Positions 57,452 through 64,000 of a stretch of DNA of 64,000 nucleotides are shown one piece after another. The stretch is taken from positions 49,088,993-49,152,992 of the forward strand of contig BSWB01000005.1 of the NCBI GenBank assembly GCA_033239125.1, given 5' to 3'. The notes under the pieces were generated by a model that was not told the origin of the DNA, searched no databases, and was given only the letters and a program-made list of their open reading frames with translations. Every line of letters begins with the position of its first letter. Positions within the stretch are counted from its first letter, which is position 1. Source of the stretch: Fagopyrum homotropicum (lineage: Eukaryota > Streptophyta > Magnoliopsida > Caryophyllales > Polygonaceae). The position numbers were made by a program, and so were the translations under genes.

Positions 57452-57456
57452 TGTAA

Positions 57457-58126
57457 CGCCCGGAATTTTGGTTCCGTTTGACGAGTGGCGTTAGTAGCCT
57501 TTAGTGGAAGCTTCCGCTCTTGCGGCTTAGGAGAACCGCGTTCGTGGCCATCTGTGATTGCGGCTCGGGAGTTCCGCCGGAGCGGCGATCCGTCAGAGCG
57601 GGAGTCTAGCCGTTTTCTTTTGACCTTTCGTTTCCACATTTATGGACCCTAACCCTCATGACCGTGGGTGATCTTCGGGCTGCTTGACCTTTGGTTTTCC
57701 CCTATTGATGCATCCTTACCTCCTCACCTCCTTTCATTCACGTTACTCTCCTTTCCTCCTTCTTCTTCTTCTTTCTCTCCTTCTCTTCCGTTCTCTACCA
57801 TGGCCTTCTCCTTCTCGTGAAGCTTCCAAGCAAGGGCGTGGACTGTTGATACGTGCTACGATGTAAGTCATGTTCTTCTCCTTCTTCTCTTCTCCTTTCT
57901 TCTTCCTTCTTGCACCCTAGAGGTGAGAGAGCCATAAATTCACTTAAGAGATTTTTCGTTTTGAGTTGTATTTTGGATTGTTATAATGCATTAAAACTCT
58001 TTTGTTTGCCTTTTTATTTGTGTCATGTTGTAAGGTCCGGTGAAGTTGTTGTTAGGCTAAGGGTCGGGACCCATTGTGAGGTCCTAGCTCATAGCATCCT
58101 GAGTCCCTCGGATTTGGGGTGTTAGA
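57457..58126 (+). repeat. Element F 5' LTR, main segment
   Basis: Continues TGTAA at 50046-50050; ends GGGGTGTTAGA just before the primer site. It has a CT-rich tract (57715-57800) and a GTAAGT donor-like site (57862-57867). It is much shorter than the A LTR but shares its start (TGTAAC..CCGGAATTTT) and its end. Confidence 0.82.
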
Positions 58127-58129
58127 ATA

Positions 58130-58141
58130 TGGTATCAGAGG
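58130..58141 (+). other. Element F primer-binding site
   Basis: TGGTATCAGAGG, initiator tRNA-Met type (11 of 12), 3 bases after the LTR. Confidence 0.85.
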
Positions 58142-58443
58142 CTAGGTTGACAACAATGGCACTCACAATCTTCAAAAAGGGACGAATAGACAAACAAACA
58201 AAACCCGCAAGGGTTCCGAGTTTTCAAAATGAATTTTGTTTTTAAAATCACGAGCATAGTCAGGTTGTGATAGAATGTACTGGACCACCACTACCTTTGT
58301 GGATCTTGGCAGCCTAGTTTGTTGGATTTGATGTTATATGTAGATTGTAGTTAGGATTTCGGGTGCTTATAGTAGTATAGTTGCTTTTAGACTAGTTATA
58401 TTATTATGCCAACATAGTATTATATACATCATATGGTTATCAG

Positions 58444-59723
58444 ATGACACGCACTAGAGCGACAATATACGTAGGACGAGGAGGAGGTAGACCTCCCCTT
58501 CCTCGTGTGGTCCAGAGATGGGGATGTGTGGGTAGACCTCTGGGGGCAAGAAGTCGGGGACGTACCTCCATTATGGATCCTCCAGCTGTGGATGTTCCTG
58601 TTGAGGAGGTGGATGGGAGCATTATTACCGAGGCTAGGGATGAGACCGCTGCTAGGTCTGGAGCACAAAGGCAAGAGTCGGTTGAGTCTGGCCGAGTATC
58701 TATAGGAGCATCTGATTACCAAGAGTATGTTTAGCGAGTTGAGGAGAAATTTAGGGCTGAAGCACCACCCCCAACACCGCCGGTACCAACAAGATCGGCG
58801 GAAGTTTCACAAAGGGTGACCCGTGATAGTTCCACCAGATATATCTGCACCGGCGACAGCTGCCTAGGGCGGTAGAGTACGAGACGAGCTGAGGTCGTCG
58901 AGACAAGACTGTTGGTTGAAGACTTTCAACTAGTAGCGGGTACCCACTTTTGACTGGAAGGTGGGGCTAGTGGTGGAGCATTGGATAGGCCACGTGGAGT
59001 CCGCATTGGAGTCGATCCGTTGTCTTGAGGATCGACAGGTGGAGGAAATTCACACTTTATTTCGGGATCAAGCACATATTTGGTGGAGGACGGTTCAGAG
59101 TGGAGTCACTAGTTTCGAGTAGTTGTTGAGCCTAGTCCGGGAGACTTTATGCCCTAAATATTTAATAAGAAATAGAGTGTAGGATTTCTTAGAGGCGGGA
59201 TTCGAGGACGTTCCGATGGCGGAGACGATTAGTAGGTTCCGGGAGGAGTTGGCACTGCTAGGTCCCACCACACCTCTAGTGTACCAACACGTGTACTTGT
59301 TCTCTTGGAGATTGAGGGAGACCACCCGCGCCTTTCTTGCGGGTTTTGTTGCGATTCCTTGGCAGATTACCAAGACCGAGCTTCAGCATATGAGAGGGGC
59401 TGATCAGGTCCTAGGAGAGCTACTCCGGAGGGCCGGATAAGAAGCAGAGGACGGGGCCAGTTAGTGTAGGAGTAAGAGTCTCAGGTCATGGGTGTGATCA
59501 GTTGCAGGGACGCCCTAATTATCAGTTTACCACGCCGACATCCGATAGAGGACGACAATGTTTCTATTGTGGAATGTATGGACATATTAGGAGCGAGTGT
59601 AAGAAGCCACCAGTGTCTTGCTTCACTTGCGGCCAGCTGGGTCACAGAGCTACCTTTTGCCGACAAGGCAAGGTAGCGTCACAAAAAGGTTCTTTGCCTA
59701 CTAGCATTGTAGGAGGTGGGTAG
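58444..59723 (+). pseudogene. Element F gag
   Basis: ATG at 58444 (MTRTRATIYVGRGGG). The first frame ends at 58732. The core continues broken, with a recognisable FREELALLGPTTP and YLFSWRLRETTR (59216-59440). Two good CCHC knuckles follow in 59502-59723: CFYCGMYGHIRSEC and CFTCGQLGHRATFC. Same layout as A gag, and better preserved in the knuckles. Several stops and frame changes make it inactive. Confidence 0.85.
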
Positions 59724-59849
59724 AGGCCGCCTCAGTATCTGGCCCAGAGTCAGTAGCAGCGAGCCCCAAGCCACACTTATTCTCAGGGTTTTTCCCCGAC
59801 ACAGGGGAGAGGTAGAGGACGTGGTTGAGGCACCACAAAGACTATAGGC

Positions 59850-60235
59850 ACTCAAGCTAGAGTTTTTGAGTTGAGGAGTGTAGTCGAGCCGGCGATGCCC
59901 GCAGCCACAAGTACTATTCAAATTCATGGCTTCCTAGTCAGAGTACTTTTTAATACGGGTGCTACATATTCTTTTATTTCTAATGATTGTGTAGATAGGT
60001 TGACCTTAGATACGGTAGATGGCAGACCCTACATTATATGGTTACCCGACGGGGTAAGGTTTGCGGTATACTAGAGGTTCACGGTTGCCCCATTTGTTTG
60101 GGAAACCGTGATTGGTTAGTCGACTTATACGTCATTCACCTAGTGCAGGAAGAAGTCATATTAGGGATGTACTGGATGTACCACCATCGAGTTTTATTGG
60201 ATATTTGTAGGAGGACCGTGACTGTCACCACATAG
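59850..60235 (+). pseudogene. Element F protease
   Basis: The active-site loop reads LFNTGATYSFIS: the catalytic Asp of DTGA is replaced by Asn, which would kill the enzyme. It continues as GRPYIIWLPDGVR, then shifts frame (60038-60235: GCPICLGNRDWLVDL, VILGMYWM). It matches A protease in order and sequence. Confidence 0.82.
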
Positions 60236-60429
60236 GTTGGCCATGAGGAGTTTTTCCGAGGTTGGGACCTTGGAAAGACCGGTACTGTAATCAGCGCGGT
60301 CCAAGCCTCGAGACTTATCGGGCAGGGATGCGAGGCCTTCTGGTGTTATGCCTTGAAGGAGGGGACGAGTCCGTCCTTGGCGGAGACCCCCGTGGCATGT
60401 GAGTTTGAGGACGTTTTTGGTGAACCACC

Positions 60430-61338
60430 TGGATTACCTTCGTAGAGGAGTATACACTTCTCCATTGAGTTGGATCCCGGCACGAAGCCGACCTCTAAGG
60501 TCCCATACAGTATGATGCATGTTGAGATGCTTGAGCTTAATAAGCAGCTCGAGGAGTTAGAGGAGAGAGGTTTCATCCACCCCATTGTGTCTCCCTAGGG
60601 AGCACCGGTACTCTTCGTCCGAAAGAAGGACGGGTCGATGAGACTATGCATTGATTATCGAGAGCTGAACCAGGTTACCATCAAGAACAAGTATCCGTTA
60701 CCCCGTATCGACGGTTTGCTAGACCAGTTGTTGGGAGATATCGTGTTTTCACGTATTGATTTGAGGTCGGGATATCACCAGCTGAGAGTGAGACAGGAGG
60801 ATGTGCCAAAGACGGCATTATGGACCATGTACGGTTATTATAAGTTTGTCGTGATGCCATTCGGGCTCACGAATGCGCCCGCCATCTTCATGGAGTTGAT
60901 GAACGGCATCTTCATCGACTTCTTGGACCAGTAGTTAGCAGTTTTCATCGATGACATCTTAGTATACTCTTGGATTAGAGAGGAGCATGGATGACACTTG
61001 AGGATGGTATTTAGAGTCCTACAAGATAGAGAGCTTTACACTAAGCTCTCTAAGTGCGAGTTCTAGGTGCTGGAGGTGGACTTTCTTGGCCAAATAGTTC
61101 CCGCCGAGGGTGTAAGGGTTGACCAATAAAAGATAGAGTATGTTGCATCATGACTGCCTCCCAAGACGATCAAGGAGGTGCGCAACTTCATAGGTCTGGC
61201 AGGGTACTACCGTATGTTTGTGAAGGGATTTTCCGTGATAGCCCGACCACTCACTTCCTTGCTAAGGAAGTCAATCAGATTTACATGGTCCGAGCCATGC
61301 CAACAGAGTTACGAGAAGCTGAAAAGGAGGTTGACTTC
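60430..61338 (+). pseudogene. Element F reverse transcriptase, truncated by Athila2
   Basis: RT from GFIHPIVSP and PVLFVRKKDGSMRLCIDY through KYPLPRIDGLLDQLLGD, IDLRSGYHQLRV, YKFVVMPFGLTNAP, VFIDDILVYS (catalytic DD), DRELYTKLSKCEF to FIGLAGYYRMFVKGFSV and SYEKLKRRLTS. In-frame stops occur near 60597, 60933, 60990, 61065 and 61128. Coding similarity stops at 61338, exactly where the Athila2 LTR begins. RNase H and integrase must lie beyond the window. Confidence 0.88.
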
Positions 61339-63143
61339 TGATGACGTGATTTATGACGTTAGTTTAGGCATTCATTTAGATAGTTTTTCCTGTTATTCAT
61401 GCATGGTTTGGCATTAGTTCATGACGTTTACGCTTAATACATGCATATTGTCGAAATAGACGTCTACACGAACTCTTGTCGGTTTTGTAAGTATTTTGGG
61501 GAGCTTTTGGAGCTTAATCGATACATTCGAGGATTATTCCTCGTGATGGCACACTTCCGGACTCATTAAGGAGTAAGCTAGGAGCAAAGGAGAACACATA
61601 GCACCTTGTTGGTGCATGCCTTGCACCAACTCATGGCTTAATGATCCAAAGGGAGATGTTCATGAAATTCCACGGCCCAGAGGCCAGAACCACGCCCGTG
61701 GTTTTGGCCGTAGTTTTCTTTGGACAGCTGTGACAGCTGTCTCTCGATCTCCTTGCCCGACCCTTGCTCTTGGTGGAGAATATAAGTGGTCCTGCAGGCT
61801 GTTGCTAGAGGACCCTCCCACATTCTCTCACACATTATCATCATCCACATAGGAAATTCTTGGAGGAGAAGAAAAACACTCTCGTTTTGGAGGAAGAACA
61901 ACACACAAAGATAGAGATTTAGAGAGAGCTTTTGAGTGATTTTTAGGTGACTTTTGTTGAGAACATTTGAAGGCATTGTAAAGAACGTTTTGGAGCTGTG
62001 TTTGAAGGGTTGTAAGTCTTGTTTCATCTCATATTAAGCTAAGACTACTTGTTTCTTCTCACTTTCATTTCATTTACTTGCTATGGAAGCCATGAATGTT
62101 TGCTTGCTGAGTTTGAATCTTAAAATGCGTGTTGTTGGCAAAATAGTTGTGATTATAGGGTGATGGAATGATGGTTATGGATTGGACTATGATAGAATAG
62201 ACTTGAATGTACTCTTGGATGGTTTGCTTGTTCGAATCTTGACCCACACCCAAAATCACGGTCTGTTCTTGCAGAATCTCGACCGTGGTTCTGTATGATC
62301 AGCCCGTGGTTTACTCTATTGTGCTTGTATTGATGAATCTGAATGTTAGGGAATGTTAGATTGTTGAAATCCTAGTTTTTGTTAAGCATAATCTAGCCTA
62401 GGGTGACCGCTAGCTAACTAAGTGAGGGAAGAGACTTACCCGGTAATTCTCGATCTTAGTACCAAAGTAAATGAACTCTAGGTAGTAGTGAGCCTCACAA
62501 GCCGCTATTGGACTGAGTGTGCTAGGATTGATGCTTAGGACTTGCCTTTTTGAGACTTACCCGGTAAGGAGAGGTTTGACCCCTAGATAGCAATCCGGTT
62601 TGTGTAGAATTCCCAACCTTAGGCTCCTAGAGACTTAATCGGTAATAGGACCTTAGATGCGGGAATAGTGGACCATGAGACCTACCCGATGATTGATCCC
62701 ATTTGAGAAACACCCTTTCCCAACATACCGTAGCTAGTCCAAGGTTGATTAGAAGCTTGAGTCCAATTCCATAACCGGAAGTCCTAACCCCTAGAATCCG
62801 CTTTTCTCTCTTTGATCACATATCTTGTTCTTGTGTCCTTTGTTCGTGTTGCTTGTTTGATTTATAGCATTGCATGATTTGTGATCTTTGTTTGATCACC
62901 ACAAAAACCAAACCCAAAAAATATCATGATTTTCATTCCTTTATTTCTTTCTCTTTTCTTTGACTAGATTTACACTATCCATGATCACTTGTTTGATTTG
63001 ATTTCACCTTAGTCTTCGTGTTCGACCTCGGAATACAATCCTTGCTAGAAAACGACCCATGCACTGTGGGTTCGCTAGGAGTTAAGAAATTATATCGAGT
63101 TATAAATTGTAAGACTTTTGTGCTATACGTTTCTAGCGTAACA
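61339..63143 (+). repeat. Athila2 5' LTR (1805 bp)
   Basis: TGATGACGTG to CTAGCGTAACA. It contains a dyad (61688-61703), a TATA-like TATAAG (61781), a second dyad-like pair (62256-62299) and four GAGACTTACCCGGT repeats (62431, 62552, 62630, 62677). Confidence 0.85.
61682..61709. promoter_or_regulatory. Athila2 dyad AACCACG-CC-CGTGGTT
   Basis: Perfect 7-base arms with a 2-base spacer (61688-61703), extending to 13-base arms with a single G/T mismatch. It lies 349 bp into the LTR; the Athila1 dyad is 322 bp in. Confidence 0.8.
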
Positions 63144-63149
63144 AGTTTT

Positions 63150-63167
63150 TGGCGCCGTTGCCGGGGA
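63150..63167 (+). other. Athila2 primer-binding site, tRNA-Asp
   Basis: TGGCGCCGTTGCCGGGGA, a perfect 18-base complement of the plant tRNA-Asp 3' end as I know it, 6 bases after the LTR. Confidence 0.92.
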
Positions 63168-63285
63168 CTAGGTCTAGATTGAATCATTTTGTGTGATTGT
63201 TTATAGTGTAGGTCTTTCTTGTTGCTTTTGATCTTGTTTGGTTTGTGTCTTTGAATTTTCAGGACATCTCTCACTCTTTAGGTGC

Positions 63286-64000
63286 ATGCAAAGATCTCGT
63301 GGCAAGGATTTAGCTCCATTCGATCCCGAACCGGAGAAAACCCTTAAGAGTAGATCCAAGAGCATTAAGAAGAAGAAGGAGATGGCCGGAAGAGATCTTC
63401 AAGCTGAGTCGAATGATGCTTTAGAGCAAATTATGCTAAGGGATGAAGCCTTGGAGAATGAGAGGAGACTTGCCAATGAGAGGAAAGAAGCAACTAGGAG
63501 GGAAATTGAAGAGATTAGGCAAGCTCTTGTACAAAGGGAGCTTAATCGTCAACAACCTCCACCACCACCACCGCAGCCGGCGGTTAATGTTCGGTTTGAG
63601 CCGATCATCATTGAGGAGCCACAAACGCTAGGGAAACGTATGGATCCGTCCCAAAGAGTGCACCGTCCGGGTGTGAACTTAGGAGATACCGCAGTCCATG
63701 ACTACGAGTTCCGCCCTCAAGTGCTACAATTAATCCGGCACAATCAATTTGGAGGGATGAAAGGAGAGTCTCATCATCAACACTTGATGAATTATGAGAT
63801 CTTGATGGAGACTCTAAGGCCGCCTAGATTGGAGAGCAACAACCACAAGCATAGGGTTTTTTCCTTCTCACTTAAGGATAAGGCCTTGGCTTGGTACCAA
63901 TCCATTCCACTAGGACGTGTGAGTACTTGGGAGGAGATGACAACCGAGTTCTTAACAAAGTTCTTCCCACCTTCCAAGACAACCGAGCTAAGAGGGAAGA
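63286..64000 (+). CDS. Athila2 gag, open to the window end (partial)
   Basis: 238 codons with no stop from ATG 63286. The N-terminus PFDPEPEKTLK is followed by a K-rich patch, a charged coiled-coil-like stretch (about residues 45-90) and a proline run. Then come RPGVNLGD, the gag domain HLMNYEILMETLRPPR, ALAWYQSIPLG and WEEMTTEFLTKFFPPSK, aligned with Athila1 gag (21176 on). The start follows a TTTTCAG acceptor-like site at about 63260. It is the only retroelement gene in the window without a break in the visible part. Confidence 0.9.
   Translation, partial: MQRSRGKDLAPFDPEPEKTLKSRSKSIKKKKEMAGRDLQAESNDALEQIMLRDEALENERRLANERKEATRREIEEIRQALVQRELNRQQPPPPPPQPAVNVRFEPIIIEEPQTLGKRMDPSQRVHRPGVNLGDTAVHDYEFRPQVLQLIRHNQFGGMKGESHHQHLMNYEILMETLRPPRLESNNHKHRVFSFSLKDKALAWYQSIPLGRVSTWEEMTTEFLTKFFPPSKTTELRGK

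Larger units (their letters stand above)
50046..64000 (+). mobile_element. Element F: Ty3/gypsy relative of A, runs off the window, twice invaded
   Basis: The 5' LTR is TGTAA (50046-50050) plus 57457-58126, split by copia E. Internal gag, protease and RT follow on the plus strand to 61338, where Athila2 interrupts RT. The right part lies outside the window, so the TSD (expected copy of GGCCA, 50041-50045) cannot be checked. Gag starts MTRTRATIYVG, like A. Confidence 0.82.
61339..64000 (+). mobile_element. Athila2: second Athila-like element, 5' part only
   Basis: The LTR is 61339-63143, with a perfect tRNA-Asp primer site and an open gag running past the window edge. Its LTR start (TGATGACGTGATTTAT) and gag resemble Athila1, but the LTRs are otherwise quite different, so it is a separate family of the same clade. 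The TSD would be a copy of ACTTC (61334-61338) and cannot be checked here. Confidence 0.88.

Overview
The window looks like nuclear DNA of a flowering plant, from a heterochromatic, repeat-packed stretch. I cannot name the species. I see no intact host gene. Almost every base belongs to a transposable element, and many elements sit inside others with intact target-site duplications (TSDs), so the order of insertion can be read directly.

Left block (1-16476). Positions 1-414 are rearranged fragments of Ty3/gypsy LTRs; 415-1635 is unassigned. Element B (1641-16471, minus strand, TSD CACAC) is a Tekay-like chromovirus with 2.2-2.4 kb LTRs. Its gag is split by a 5.5 kb hAT transposon (8190-13693, 8-bp TSD GTATAGGC) whose transposase is complete apart from one stop codon. 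The hAT in turn holds a 2.1 kb Mutator-like element (11214-13338, 9-bp TSD TTTTTAGTT) that carries spliced-gene fragments, one resembling the plant actin-binding protein SCAB1: a Pack-MULE inside a hAT inside a gypsy element.

Middle and right block (16477-64000). After an AT-rich gap comes a small non-autonomous MULE (17384-18116), then a decayed Ale-like copia element D with a 201-bp LTR (from 18153). D is cut into pieces by three gypsy elements of one family group: A (19019-39890, minus, TSD CATCT), C (40163-49214, minus, TSD CTTAT/CTCAT) and F (from 50046, plus). A is itself split inside one LTR by an 11.4 kb Athila-like element, Athila1 (19291-30666, TSD CCATC). F is hit 5 bp into its 5' LTR by a nearly full-length copia element E (50051-57451, TSD TGTAA) and again in its RT gene by a second Athila-like element, Athila2 (61339 to beyond the window end).

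How the parts work. The autonomous classes would encode Gag, protease, RT-RNase H and integrase (retrotransposons) or a hAT transposase. All pol genes in view are broken by stops, frameshifts or deletions. Athila1 has lost the whole RT-RNase H region but keeps LTRs, PBS, gag, protease, integrase and an env-like ORF. Athila2 has an open gag running off the window and a perfect tRNA-Asp primer site, so it may be the youngest element.

Most unusual signal. Athila1 is studded with a dyad, CACCTCG-AC-CGAGGTG. Eight exact copies of its 12-base core occur in 11.4 kb, clustered in the LTRs and at the junctions between coding modules, including a dense cluster just upstream of an internal TATA box before the env-like ORF. 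Athila2 has a different dyad with the same geometry (7-base arms, 2-base spacer) at nearly the same LTR offset. Both also share four copies of GAGACTTACCCGGTAA at nearly identical spacing. This suggests an undescribed cis-regulatory system in Athila-type elements. Other notable signals are a conserved splice-donor-like site in LTRs of three gypsy groups and three hairpins with a constant loop in the LTR of copia E.
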